Below are positions 12,600-24,359 of a DNA stretch of 64,000 nt, in pieces. Source of the stretch: Papaver somniferum (taxonomy: Eukaryota; Streptophyta; Magnoliopsida; Ranunculales; Papaveraceae). The position numbers were made by a program, and so were the translations under genes. Numbering within the stretch: the first letter of the stretch is position 1; each line of letters opens with the position of its first letter. Under the pieces are notes generated by a model, which had not been told where the DNA came from, made no database searches, and was given only the letters and a program-made list of their open reading frames with translations. The stretch is taken from assembly GCF_003573695.1 (NCBI RefSeq), contig NC_039360.1, positions 123,466,336-123,530,335 on the forward strand, in the 5' to 3' direction.

Positions 12600-13665
12600 A
12601 AACGTGCAAACCTAGGGGCCAAGCCGCCACACGCGCCATTGACACATGCCAAGCAACACTTGCAACCTAGCATGCCAAGCCGTGCAAACCTAGGGGCCAA
12701 GCCGCCACACGCGCCGTTGGCACATGCCAAGCAACGGTTGCAACCTAGCATGTCAAGCCGTGCAAACCTAGGGCCAAGCCTCCACATGCGCCATTGGCAC
12801 ATGCCAAGCAACGCTTGCAACCTAGCATGCCAAGTCGTGCAAACCTAGGGCCAAGCCGCCACACGCGCCATTGGAACATGCCAAGCGACGCTTGCAACCT
12901 AGCATGCCAAGTCGTGCAAACCTAGGGCCAAGCCGCCACACACGCCATTGGAACATGCCAAGCGACGCTTGCGACCTAGCATGCCAAGCCGTGCAAACCT
13001 AGGGACAAGCCACCACACGCGCCACTTGCACATGCCAAGCGACGCTTGCAACCTAGCATGCCAAGCCGTGCAAACCTAGGGGCCAAGCCTCCACACGCGT
13101 CATTGGCACATGCCAAGAAACGCTTGCAACCTAGCATGCCAAGCCGTGCAAACCTAGGGGCCAAGCCGCCACACGCGTCGTTGGCACATGCCAAGCAACG
13201 CTTGCAACCTAGCATGCCAAGCCGTGCAAACCTAGGGCCAAGCCGCCAAACGTGCCATTGGCACATGCTAAGCAACACTTGCAACCTAGCATGCCAAGCC
13301 ATGCAAACCTAGGGCCAAGCCTCCACACGCGCCATTGGCACATGCCAAGCGACACTTGCGACCTAGCATGCCAAGCCGTGCAAACCTAGGGCCAAGCCGC
13401 CACACGCGCCATTGGCACATGCCAAGAGATGCTTGCGACCTAGCATGCCAAGCCGTGCAAACCTAGGGCCAAGACGCCACACGCGCCATTGGCACATGTC
13501 AAGCGACGCTTGCGACCTAGCATGCCAAGTCGTGAAAACCTAGGGCCAAGCCGCCACACGCGCCATTGGCACATGCCAAGCGACGCTTGCAACCTAGCAT
13601 GCCAAGCCGTGCAAACCTAGGGCCAAAGCCGCTACGCGCACCATTGGCACATGCCATGCAACACT
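12600..13665. repeat. Minisatellite, unit 77-78 bp, about 13-14 copies
   Basis: GTGCAAACCTAGG recurs at 12604, 12682, 12760, 12837, 12914 and so on to 13609, a regular 77-78 bp step. Each unit also contains GCCGCCACACGCGCCATTGG, CACATGCCAAGCGACGCTTG and CAACCTAGCATGCCAAG. Copies differ by scattered substitutions and by a 1-bp change (CCTAGGG or CCTAGGGG). The last copies decay after 13620. Long ORFs on both strands come from the repeat. Confidence 0.92.
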
Positions 13666-13923
13666 TTCATTTTGGCATTACCACTTGCACCCGATGTGCA
13701 ACCTACAACCAAGGCATTCCGCACAAGCCATTGGCACATGCCGTGCAACCCTTGCACTTTGGCATGCCGCGCCTACATCAAAGTCCACGATTTCTCTTAA
13801 GATGCAAAATCTCGACCGTCGAAGGTCGCCACTGAGCCGGCACATCTTTCAAGCTTAACTTATCAAACACCAGCGACATGCTACACGTTTTCCACGAAAA
13901 CACTCGAGACATCAATACAGGTC

Positions 13924-14546
13924 ACAAACTTGGGGATGCTCTTTAGGGTATTGGTTTGGCGGTTTACAGTGTGCAGCATACACAAATGCCCGTTTCAAGA
14001 CAGTGTATTAAGAATAAAACGGTTAGTAAATGCAGGAAGTAATGGTGAAACTCTCTTTCATTATGGAACATCAATTCCATCAAATTCCATCAATACCAGG
14101 CGTTACCACCTCTTCCCATTTAACTCATCCGTTTCTTTTTCTTACGAGGCCAGAGTACGTTTCACTTAGACTTATATAAATAGGTCTTACCTATTTCCAC
14201 CAAGACGACAAGTTTTTGGCCAGGAGAAATATAATACTCAGAAAGGCAACTTTGCGAGCTTTCCCAAAAGCTTTCACCTTCTGATACAAGTCAAGTAATA
14301 CTCTTCCAGAACTGTTTTGGTCTCAACACTCTCTTCGCTTCCCTCCCTAAACCAGCCCTTCTCCTCCTCTTTGTGACCGAAGCAAATCCGGAACGACCAT
14401 TTCTTGGTTTAGGCCGGAGTTGTACAGATTGATCTCTCGAATCCAAAGTACTCCCGTGCAGTACATTTGTTTAGGGTTTAAATTTCTTTCTCACTCACCT
14501 ACCGAAATTACCAAAATCGGCAGAAACGATTTTCACCCATATACAA
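13924..14546 (+). mobile_element. LTR-like segment with preceding polypurine tract
   Basis: A purine-rich AAACTTGGGGA (about 13925-13935) is followed by TGCTCTTTAGGG. A TATA-type box (TATATAAATAGG) lies near 14174, then a 3' part ending around AATCGGCAGAAACG and CCATATACA. The order polypurine tract, U3, TATA box, R/U5 fits a 3' LTR of a Gypsy (Tat-like) element whose internal tail includes the minisatellites. No primer site or second LTR was found, so this is a tentative call. Confidence 0.4.
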
Positions 14547-14931
14547 CGGGATGCAAAGAAAAAAAAATGTTATAAAAAAATAAAGATTTTGTGCTCAATA
14601 TAATGGATTAAGAGAATATAAAATGCCAAACACCAAATCATAGATGCTTGTCTTCATATTATGCTATATTTGATAGAGTACTATAGAAAAGGAAGCAAAC
14701 GTTACACTCTGAAACGGTTCACTATTACGTTGCTTAATGAAGAGAATGCAACACAAAGAAACATATACCAACAGATACAACCAGAGTTGAATGAAAATAA
14801 AACCTTAGCACTAGAGATGGATATATATAATTACATTAAAGTTTTGCAGGGAATTTTATGCAAGCTAACCTGAAGATGCAAAGCACAATCCACCAAAAGG
14901 GTAGGATTGACATAAAAAAGAACATAGAACT
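14547..14931. other. AT-rich DNA, no gene seen
   Basis: A 70-codon ORF at 14661-14873 has no recognisable features and AT-rich composition like its surroundings. It is not called as a gene. Confidence 0.4.
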
Positions 14932-17226
14932 TGTTAGATCACTGCTCGGTCGAACTCACAAGGTTTTTTATATCAATCTTGTTGTCAAGTTTAGTTGCCA
15001 AAACTATAAGTCTTGATTTCTAGTCTACTTATAGCTAAGTCTCGGATTAGGATAGAAAGTGTAGTTGAACATTAGAATTCACGGCGTTCTTCGATTGAAG
15101 ACGAAGAACTACTAAGGGGAGCTTGTGGAACTTCATCAACAAAAGGTATGTGGAGACTTGAACTCATATATCACTCAAAAGTTTATCTACTTTATCTCCT
15201 ATTTGAGACAAAAGTCGTATAACTATATAGACTTCAATTATACACATTTGATATTTCGAGTTGAGTTTAACTCGCTTACATATTTCTGAAATATGTGTTT
15301 GTAAGCTTCCGCTTTAACCAATTCGATCTTATATTCTTGGCGAAAGTCAAAAGATGATCATGTGAAAATCGCCTTGTAACATATTACATGATTTGTGTGA
15401 GACAGTCATTTGATGTAGACTTGGAATGTTTCGTATTGATCATTCGATCATTTGAAAATTGCTTTGAAGCTAATAATTTGTGTGAGACAGCTATTGTCGT
15501 CTTCTAAGAATATTTCAATGATTGAAATGGGAGTTTAGAACACTTAACCATGATTGGATTTAAGCACAGTATGCATACTTGCATATGTGTTGGTCCAAGA
15601 CCGGAATACGGTATGCATACCCATATGCGAACTGGCGAGGTCAGTTTAAGTTCGGGAGCTAGAGTATGCGTACCTATACGCGTACTGGCGAAGTCAATTG
15701 AAGTCCTGGTACTATAGTATATGTAGTTGTACGTGTACTGGAATCAACTGAAGTTTGGAAGTGTACGACAATATGCGTACCCGTTTGCATACCGGCGAAC
15801 ACAGTCCAAGTCCAGCTAATTAGGTATGCGTACCCGTTTGCATACTTGAGTGTGTTATGTTCTAAAATCGGTTTGTTCATGAACTAATACATTTATAATT
15901 AAGGAATGCAATCTTTTGCAAACCGTGGCTATGATGTTCATGAATTTATTCGAGTGAATCAAAATCTATTTTGCTTCAATTGTGTCTTGTATACTTCTAT
16001 GAGAATATAAACAATTGAACAACTCTAGAACTAGTTTCATTTGAACTAGTTATGGTTAAGATGAATAAGGTTGATATGAAAGTATTCATATGGCTAACTT
16101 TGGTTAACTATTAATTGTTGAGCCAACAAAGGTGCGCATGTTTAGATACTATTATTCATATCTAAATGAAGTCACTTTTCATTTGTGTGTAACAAGCTAA
16201 GTTCGATCTAACGGTTGAAAGATATTAGCTCGAGTTTAATCAGGTTTTCATCTAACAGTGAATATTGAATGCTTTGTTACGAAGGTAACATTGATTGCAA
16301 ACTCTGATTTGAAGATTACATAAGGGAGAACTCTAGAAACTGGGAAACTAATCCCCACACCTCTTGTGTGATATTAGTTGCGACTAGAGTCGATTCTCCT
16401 TTAACCTTAGGTTTTTCAAAAACCCTGTAGGTTAACTACTTGAAGACTTCATTGGGATTGTGAATCCAGACCCAGCTATTTTCTCTATAGTTGCGTGTTC
16501 TGATCTTGCTATTTCCTATCGTGATTGAGTATTATCTTCTCTAAGATTTTCTCGAGATTTAATCTCCGATATGAAAGATAAAAAGTAGTCACAAATATCT
16601 TCGTCTTATCGTTTGTGATTCCACAATATCTTGTTTCGCTACCATACAATTAAGATTATTGTGAGGTGATTGATATTTCTAGGTTGTTCTTCGGGATTAT
16701 AAGTCTGGTATATCAATTGGTTCATGTTCACCTTGATTTATCAAAAGATGGAACAAAACTCATAGGTATATCTGTGGATCTATACAATAGACTTTTCTGT
16801 GTGAGACAGATTAGTTTATCAATTCTTTGACTTTGGGTCATAAAAACTCTTAGTTGTGGGTGAGACCAGCTAAGGGAATCAAGTGCACAGAGTCCTGCTG
16901 GGATTCAGAGGCGTAAGGAACGCGATTGTACCTTGATCAGTGTGAGATTGATTAGGGCTCAACTACATTCCAGTCCAAAGTTAACTTGGAGTAGGCTAGT
17001 GTCTGTAGCGGCTTAATACAGTGTGGTGTTCAAATATGGACTAGGTCCAAGGATTTTTCTGCATTTGCGGTTTCCTCGTTGAGAAATATAGATATAACTC
17101 TTTGATATACTTTCCTTAAGATTGAGTCTAATTGTCTAGTTGATTCTCTTGAAAGTATATTGGAGTTAGTCCATACAAATTGCTAATCTACACACTAAGT
17201 GTGGTTGTTAGACCCCCGCTTTTTCA
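14932..17226 (+). mobile_element. 5' LTR of a gag-only Copia-type retrotransposon
   Basis: It starts TGTTAGATCACTGCTCGGTC and ends CCCCCGCTTTTTCA, 2295 bp, directly followed by a Copia-type primer-binding site. The same start recurs at 24104 and 24899 and, inverted, at 28792 and 31447. The LTR carries a cluster of GTATGCATAC-like words at 15560-15850. No target duplication was found on its left that pairs with the distal end. Confidence 0.85.
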
Positions 17227-17227
17227 A

Positions 17228-17240
17228 TTGGTATCAGAGC
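17228..17240 (+). promoter_or_regulatory. Primer-binding site (initiator tRNA-Met type)
   Basis: TTGGTATCAGAGC, one base after the LTR end. This is the usual priming site of plant Copia elements. Confidence 0.9.
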
Positions 17241-17292
17241 ATGCAAACACGTTTAAGACCTCACAAGTATGTGTTTGTAGCGATCTGACTCT

Positions 17293-18838
17293 ATGGACAG
17301 AAGTGATATCTCTATAAACGTACCGCCAGTCTTCGATGGCTCGAATTACTTATGGTGGAAAACTGTTATGCGTGCCTTTCTTCAAGCGCGTGATTTTCAA
17401 TCATGGGTCTATGTTGTTAATGGCTATTTTCCTCCGATTATTACAATAGGCGATGTATTTGTTCCAAAGGATATCAGTGATTATGATGTTGTCGAGATTC
17501 TTGTTGCAAAGCAAAATTCTGACGGGTTGAATGCAATCATCCATCCATTTCACCAGATTTTCAGCACCATATGACTACGTGCACTTGGTCTAAAGATGCG
17601 TGGGATATCTTAGAAACCATATTTACGGGGAATATTTGTGAAAAAGAAGTTAGGCTTCAAAACCTAAATTCTGATTGGGAAAACCTTCGGATGGCAGATG
17701 AAGATTCATTTGATGAGTTTAATCACAAAGTGTCTGAAATTGTTAATGCATCCTTTGCGTTGGGTAAGACTATTCCTGAAAAGGATTGTGATGAAATTCT
17801 TATATCATTTCCATCTAGATACGATTCTAAGAAACATGCCATCGTAGAAGAAATAAACTTGATGCGCTTCTCAGATATACTCTCGTTGGGAAGTTAAATA
17901 TCTTTGATCATGAGCATATATCCAAATTTGAAAAGGATATTGCTTTCAAAGCACAAAAGAACACTAAATTACTTGATAAAAGTAAAAGTATTGCCATCGC
18001 TGAAGATGATCCTTCTGAGACTGATTCATCAGATGAAGATCTTGACAAGTCAGTCTCTTTTATCACAACACAGTTTAGAGATCTTCTTTTGAAGATAAGT
18101 AAACGGTTCACTAGAGATAAACCTAAGTCATCAGTTAAACCTCATAATCGTGTTCCTTCTAAAAATAGGGATGCTGACGATATTGATGATGAGGATATGC
18201 CACAATGCTTCAAGTGTGAAGGCTTTGGTCATTTTGCAAATGAGTGTCCAAATCGTAGAAAATACACTGGAAACAAAGGTCTTGCTGCAACTCTTGATGA
18301 AATGTCTGATCACTATGATTCAAATGAAGACGAAAAATCAAGTGTTGGACTCCTCTGTGAAAATATTGATTTTGATGATTGTAACAATACGTACATCAAC
18401 CTCTATATTCTTCCGGGAGAAACTTCAACCACTTTGGAGGATAAAATGGATTTGTCTTTGTCTATTGGAAATTCTATGTCTAATTTTTCAGGTTCTACTG
18501 TTTTTCTAGCAGACTGTACAACTATGATGTCTGAACCATCCTCCATATTGACATGTTCTTATTGTACTCTCAAGGGTCATGAGCTCTCCAAATGTTTCAA
18601 GTACAAACATAAGATAAGATATGTCAACAAACTTCAACGAAGAGCAAATCGATTAGCAAACAAGCTCAAACTTGTTCAGAAGTCGTCTGAGGTATGTAAT
18701 CTCATCTCTTCTCCGAAAATGTTAATTTTCAAAGAAAAAATGAGACCACTAGAGAAAAGAATACGGTCTAAAAATTCTGTGAAACAGGGTTCTAATAACT
18801 CCATTCTAGAAGGTTATGGTGGACAAATTATTGTTCAC
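17293..18838 (+). pseudogene. Copia-type gag, two frameshifts, cut by a solo LTR
   Basis: The frame opens at 17293 with a gag N-terminus typical of Copia (FDGSNYLWWKTVMRAFL) and shifts at about 17571 and again near 17870. It runs on to the acidic/Ser stretch and zinc knuckle CFKCEGFGHFANEC (CX2CX4HX4C, about 18208-18250). A second knuckle-like CSYCTLKGHELSKC lies at about 18555-18597, then a basic coiled segment. Gag packages element RNA. No protease, integrase or reverse transcriptase follows anywhere up to the 3' LTRs, so this is a gag-only element dependent on another for movement. A solo LTR interrupts the frame at 18839, a few codons before its natural end. Confidence 0.85.
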
Positions 18839-20434
18839 TAATAAGTGCATAATTCATATGATTTTAGTGATCATTCCATACTTGTTTTAGCTATTATTCT
18901 TGCATATTTTCATATTATTACTCTTGTTTTCTCTTATTTGCCTCTATTAGGTGAATCATCCAAAAAGGATATACAAAGTGCTAAAAATATCTAAGAAGAG
19001 AAGTATTCCAAGTATCCAAGTGCCCAAGTCCAAGAGAAGTGGAAGAAGTGCGACGAAAAGGAGCAAAACGCTCAAAATCAAGAGAACGGGCCAAATACCG
19101 ATCTTAACTCATTCAAATTAAGTATTTCTCATCATCATCTTGAATAAAATTGAAAGATAAAAAGAATTCAAAAAGAATGAGGTCATTCCGAGTTCGGACG
19201 AAGAAGTTACGGCCAAAACAAGCTTTTGATCGAATACCAAAGACTTTACCGGTACGCATACTTAGTTCCGTGAATTTTTGCTTGACTTTGTAGTACGCAT
19301 ACCGGTACATATACTTATTTTTACGGTACTCAAACGGGTATGCATACTTGTGAAGGCCAACGTTCACGGTTACGGTCCTTCTTTCGTAATTTTGGGTCGG
19401 GATTCTCAACCAAAAGAGATACTTGAAGACCAAGCAATGTAAACCTATATAAAGAGGTATTAGGTCATGAATGAAACATCATCAAGAAGTCACGAAATTG
19501 TAAAGTCTTGGAGAGAAGAAACATCACACGGAGCGAAATCTAGGGTTTCAGAGTGATTCCTCTTTCGTAACGTTATCTCTTTACTTTTCTCATATGTATA
19601 CCATGGATGTTTCTACATCCATGAGTAGCTAAACACATATTGATTGAGGATGTATTCTAAGTTGTAAACAAGATTTGAGTTATTATATTAATCTACTTTG
19701 AAGTTCTTCATATGATTATTGTTTGTTTATACTATAATGAATATTTATAGTTGATTGATAGATTGTTTAGTGTGGCAAACTAAATTGATTTGTTGATTTA
19801 ATATATTGCTAGTATTGAGTTAGGAGATAAGTAATTATCGAATAACTTGTACACAAGTAGAGAACACAAAACCTTGTAAAGGGATTATGCGGAGCGGTTG
19901 TGTGTATGAACAACACTAAAAAGTAGACCTTAATCTAAGAGTCTAACTAGTAGGATCAACCTATAAATTCACAAAAGATAAGGCATTCGACTAAATTACA
20001 CCTTGAATGATCTACCACTAGGTGGTTTAGACGAATAGAATCTGGTAGGCGATAACTTTTGTATCCAGTGATATAAGGAATTTAGGGGATAACACTGATC
20101 TAGTTGTTATTCTACGGTTGGTGATAATCTATGATTAACGACGAGTAGGAAATTATAATAACTCATTTACGGTTTATTAACGAAGAAGGATTCCTCGATC
20201 ATATCTCTCTTTATTGATTACAATTCAACTTTATTGGCTTTTATTATTTATTTTGTTTAAAAATCTAAAACAAACCCCCTCCCCCACCCCAAACCCACCC
20301 ATCCCCTTTTGTGACACTTTGACAACTAAAAAAACTCACTGCTCTTCGTGGGAACGATCCTTACTTCCATTATATTACCAGTTAATTGTGTGTAAATAAG
20401 ATTATTAATTTGATTGCACTTACGACAGCTATCA
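18839..20434 (+). mobile_element. Solo LTR (Gypsy Athila/Tat-like) inserted in gag
   Basis: 1596 bp, from TAATAAGTGCATA to GACAGCTATCA, flanked on both sides by TTCAC (18834-18838 and 20435-20439). A TATA-type box (CCTATATAAAGAGG) is near 19444, and GTGGGAACGATCC near the 3' end is common in Athila-like LTRs. The first dinucleotide is TA rather than TG. No internal sequence is present, so recombination between two LTRs probably removed it. Confidence 0.85.
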
Positions 20435-20832
20435 TTCACCCCAACACTACTTAAATGTGTTGGTTGTGTATCTTGTCTCATGTGCCTGGTAAAAAAAAGG
20501 GGGGAGTTTGCACACTTCAGGCTTTAGGAAAAGAGAAAAGAACTTTTTTTTTGTTTTATTTTTTTTTGGTTGTGTTTTCACTTTTTTGGAATTCTTCCAT
20601 CCTTTCATATCTAATTGATATTTAAAGGGCTTTACTCTGTTTCATTGATAAAAGTGGGTTAAAATCGATAATTCTTCCTTCTTTAGGGCTGTGAATTGTG
20701 TGTACGTGAATCCTTTTAGTGTATAAAGGTTCCGTAACCCTACATTCATTTTTCCTTCTCTGAAAACTCTTTTTATCACAAGATTGCTTGTTGAGTCTGA
20801 TTTGTGAATTCCTCTCACAATCTCATACTGGT

Positions 20833-21297
20833 ATGGAGAATCCAAGCATTATATCTTTTGATAGAAAAGATGTTAATATGATTGTTAAGCCATCAATCAT
20901 GAAGGTAAAAAATAAATCCCCTGTACCTTCAACTTTTAAAAGAAAAAGGAGGAATGTGAGGAAACCAAGAGCCGTTCCTTCTAATCTACAGAAGTTTTCT
21001 GGAGTTCTTGAAGAGTTGAAGGAAACAAGAAAGGAGATTCAGCAAATAAAGTCTATTGTCTTGAGGACTCTCGAAATCAGAATTCCCCGGTTCGGCATCA
21101 GTCAAGAAGGTTTGTTTGAATTGACTCCTTTCTTCATGAACCTGTTGTTCTTATGGCTGTTGACGACAAGGAGTTCGGGGACGATAAAGAATTTTTTAGA
21201 GGCCTTAATGTCTAGAAAATTTCTTATGAGAATTTATTCTTGTGTTTTAAGAAGGATAACTAAAGTTTGGAATAACAATTATTGTGAGTACACATAG
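20833..21297 (+). CDS. Accessory ORF of the gag-only element, basic and coiled-coil-like
   Basis: 154 codons from the ATG at 20833; an upstream in-frame ATG at 20788 is also possible. The first half is Lys/Arg-rich (TFKRKRRNVRKPRAVP, like a nuclear-localisation or RNA-binding stretch) followed by a heptad-like helix (LEELKETRKEIQQIKSIVLR). The C-terminal third is hydrophobic and seems to run into repeat DNA also found at 22892, so the natural stop may be upstream in an intact copy. I do not recognise the family. A diverged counterpart follows at 22531. Its place behind gag in an element with no pol suggests an extra retrotransposon protein; no function is assigned. Confidence 0.45.
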   Translation: MENPSIISFDRKDVNMIVKPSIMKVKNKSPVPSTFKRKRRNVRKPRAVPSNLQKFSGVLEELKETRKEIQQIKSIVLRTLEIRIPRFGISQEGLFELTPFFMNLLFLWLLTTRSSGTIKNFLEALMSRKFLMRIYSCVLRRITKVWNNNYCEYT

Positions 21298-22221
21298 CTA
21301 TTGCCAACGTTTTTCATCTTGCAATGTTTGTAGATTTATTTATTTAAATTCTAGAGTTTATTTGGAAGATGATTTTGCAGTATTAATCTTTATGGGTTTA
21401 TATATTGCAACTTGTTATCGGATATGTGTGTTTGCGTCCGTGAACTATGATTTTCCTATATGCAACAAAAGTTAAGCCTATTATGTCATTATGCAAATAT
21501 TGATGAAGATAGGATGAACTTTTGTTTGCAAAGATTAAGTATATTATATGTCTTTATGCAAATATTGATGAAAAATAGAATGAATCTTTGAATATTCCGC
21601 AGTATTGGTCTTTCCCTGATCCACTTCTATGTGAAAGTACCGTGTGGCTCCATAAGTTCTCTTTTGTTGAGCATTTTCGATTAAATTAATCATGGGTTCT
21701 CTTGTGGTTAATTTAATTGAGTATTTTGGATACAAATTCATGTTTCATGTGATTTGATAATGTCCAAAGAAATCCTTCTTTTCTTGTGAAAGTAAGGTCG
21801 CTCTTGTTGTTCTTTCGGGAATGACATTTTATGGGGGAGAGTTCTTGATTGAACTTGTGCTTAATTGTCAAATCTTTATGGGGAGTGCGCCTGTGGAATA
21901 TTGTAGGAGTTTTCTTGTATCTTTATAAACTCCTTGATGAATACACTAGTTTCCACTATGTGAAATCACCGAAACAAAGTTGATATGTTCTCTTTTGGTC
22001 ATGAAGTATCTCTATGGAAATTTCATTAGGATCCCATTAGTTTTCGCACCTTTGCCAATTTTTATTGACAAAAAGGGGGAGAATTAATGTGTAGTTCACA
22101 CTAAAACGGATCATTATGTAAGGGGGAGTGGTTTTCATGTGAGATGAAGTATTGACTAAGGGGGAGAGATACGTATCACCATAGTATTGTTGTCAAAGTT
22201 GAGATACAACTGGACTTTGAT
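21211..22221 (+). repeat. Internal duplication, copy 1 of 3
   Basis: This 1-kb block (from TCTAGAAAATTTCTTATGAG) recurs at 22892-23858 and, in its 3' part only, at 24360-24898. It holds AGGGGGAG purine runs near 22072, 22119 and 22159, of the kind that precede the LTRs of this family. Confidence 0.8.
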
Positions 22222-22490
22222 GTTGAAAAAGCGGGAGTCTAACAACTATACCCAATATTTCGCTAAGCAATCTGTATGGACTAACTCCAATATACTTTCA
22301 AGAGAATCAAATAGACATTCAAACTCAATCTTAAGAAAAGTATATCAAAAAGTTTTATCTCTATTTCTCAATTCAACCCGCAATCAAATAAATTTGCGAG
22401 CCCGATTGAATATAAGAAATAACTTGGACGGTATCAAAAATCAATATCCAAGTGTCAATCAATTTAATCAACAACCAAAGGTTTTGGTCA
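22222..22490 (-). mobile_element. Inverted LTR fragment
   Basis: It begins TGAAAAAGCGGGAGTCTAAC, the reverse complement of the LTR 3' terminus at 17226, and follows the inverted LTR for about 270 bp (CTGTATGGACTAACTCCAAT is shared) before ending. Confidence 0.75.
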
Positions 22491-22530
22491 AAGGTATTTT
22501 GGGGAATTTATTCCATATAGTTTTCTAATC

Positions 22531-22860
22531 ATGTCCTCATCAAGTCTTTCTAGTAAAGAATCTGATGTCTGGACTGTTCTCTTTCCCTCTACGAAAGTTC
22601 GTTTTGATTCTTCTGATAGTGAGATTTGTCAAGACAAACGTGATTCGTCTTCTGTTATGAATCCCTCTGTCTCTTAATTTGATAAGATCTCATTAACTAT
22701 GAATATTATTTTGGAACAAGTATGTTCCTTGAAGAGTGAACTTGAATCTTCAACCAAAAGACTTGAGGAAAAGACGGATAATCGCGAATCCAGGATTGAT
22801 CTAATCGGAGATAAGCTTGATGAATATAGGGAATATGAGAAGAGTCTTCAAAGTAAGTGA
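22531..22860 (+). pseudogene. Second accessory ORF of the gag-only element, one in-frame stop
   Basis: The reading frame from ATG 22531 to TGA at 22858-22860 has a single internal TAA after about 48 codons. The first part is Ser-rich and the second predicted helical and charged (SLKSELESSTKRLEEKTDNR). It stands in the same position relative to the duplicated block as the ORF at 20833, so it is probably a diverged version of the same accessory gene. No known family was recognised. Confidence 0.5.
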
Positions 22861-22891
22861 AATGTCTTTTGTTTCTTGCTTAAATGATATC

Positions 22892-23858
22892 TAGGAAACT
22901 TCTTATGAGAATTTATTTTTATGTTTAAGAAGGAGAACTAGGGTTTGGACTAACAATTATTGTGATTACACATAGCTATTTCAACGATTTTCAATGTTTT
23001 TAGATTTATTTATTTAAATTCTAAAGTTATTTGGAAGATGATTTTTGCAGTATTTAATATTTTTGATTTCATATATTGCAATTGCTTATGATATATATAT
23101 GTGTTTACGTTCGTGAACTGTGCTTATCTCATATATGCTCAAAAGTTAAGTCTATTATGTATATATGCAAATATTGATAAAAAATATAATGTACTTTTGA
23201 AAAAATTCCACAGTATTGATCTTTTCCTGATCCACTCTTATGTGAAAGTATTGTATGGCTCCGTAAGTTCTCTTATGTTGAGTGTTTCCGATTAAATTAA
23301 TCAATAAGGTCTTCTTGTGGTTAATTTATTCGAGTTTACTGGATACAAATCCATGTGATTTGTTAATGTCCAAATAAATCCTTCTTTTCCCGTAAAAGTA
23401 AGGTCGCTCATGTTGTTCTCTTGGGAATGACATCAAATGGGGGAGAGTTCTTAATCGAACTTGTGTTTAATTGCCATATCTTTGTGGGTAGCGCGGCTGT
23501 GGAATATTGTAGGAGTTATCTTGTATCTTTATAAACTCCTTGATGAATACACTAAGTTTCGACTATGTGAAATCATCGAAACAAAGTTGGTATGTTCTCT
23601 TTTAGTCATGAAGTATCTCTTTGAGAATTTCATTATGATCCCGCTAGTTTTTGTACCTTTACCAATTTATATTGACAAAAAGGGGGAGAATTATTTTGTT
23701 GTTCACACTACATATGCATATGGTTTATGGATCATTATGTAAGGGGGAGTGGTTTTCATTGTGAGATAAAGTATTGACTAAGGTGGAGTGATACATATCA
23801 CCGTAGTATTATTGTCAAAGTTGTGATACAATTGAACTTTGATGTTGTGTAATAATAC
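22892..23858 (+). repeat. Internal duplication, copy 2 of 3
   Basis: Counterpart of 21211-22221, with many substitutions and small indels; purine runs occur near 23681 and 23742. It continues into 23859-24103, ending at the polypurine tract and the LTR start. Confidence 0.8.
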
Positions 23859-24091
23859 TATGACATTTTATAACAATAAGTAAAAACATCTGTTTTCTTA
23901 TTGTTATGGATACAAATCTTCAACAACTATGATGCTGAGTCGAACACTTTCAGAATCACTGGAGTACTTGGAGTAACGAATAATTCAAGGAATGTTGAAA
24001 AACCAAGGAAATCAAGCATTTGGATGAGAAGCTACAAAGTTTATTTATTTTGTAATCCATATGTATTGATAGTTTTGTCACTAAAGTTGAC

Positions 24092-24102
24092 AAAGGGGGA
24101 GA
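24092..24102 (+). promoter_or_regulatory. Polypurine tract before the first 3' LTR copy
   Basis: AAAGGGGGAGA, immediately before an LTR start (TGTTAGATCACTG). This is the standard plus-strand priming site. Confidence 0.8.
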
Positions 24103-24103
24103 T

Positions 24104-24359
24104 TGTTAGATCACTGCTTGGTCGAACTCGCAAGCATTGCTATCTCAAGCTTGTTTGTCAAGTTTAGTTTCCAAAACTAGAAGTCTTGATTTCTAGTCTA
24201 CCTATAGCTATGTCTCGGATTAGGATATAATGTGTAGTTGAGCTTTAGACTTCACGACGTTCATCGATTGAAGATGAAGAACTACTAAGAGAGCTTGTGG
24301 AACTTCATCAACAAAAGGTATGTGGAGACGTGAACTCATCTATCACTCAGAAGTTTATT
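24104..24359 (+). mobile_element. Truncated 3' LTR
   Basis: The first 256 bp of the LTR (TGTTAGATCACTGCTTGGTC onward), cut off at AAGTTTATTC where a third copy of the internal duplication begins. Confidence 0.8.

Noticed and set aside
12600..13665. CRISPR-like repeat array
   Set aside because: Units are continuous tandem copies without distinct spacers, in a plant genome.
12120..13835. Long overlapping ORFs on both strands
   Set aside because: They follow the minisatellite periods and carry no domain; a GC-rich repeat stays open in several frames.
14661..14873. 70-codon ORF as a gene
   Set aside because: No recognisable domain, composition like the surrounding AT-rich repeats, no promoter signs.
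18839..20434. Lineage assignment of the solo LTR beyond Athila/Tat-like
   Set aside because: No primer site or internal domain is present; only short terminal wording supports it.
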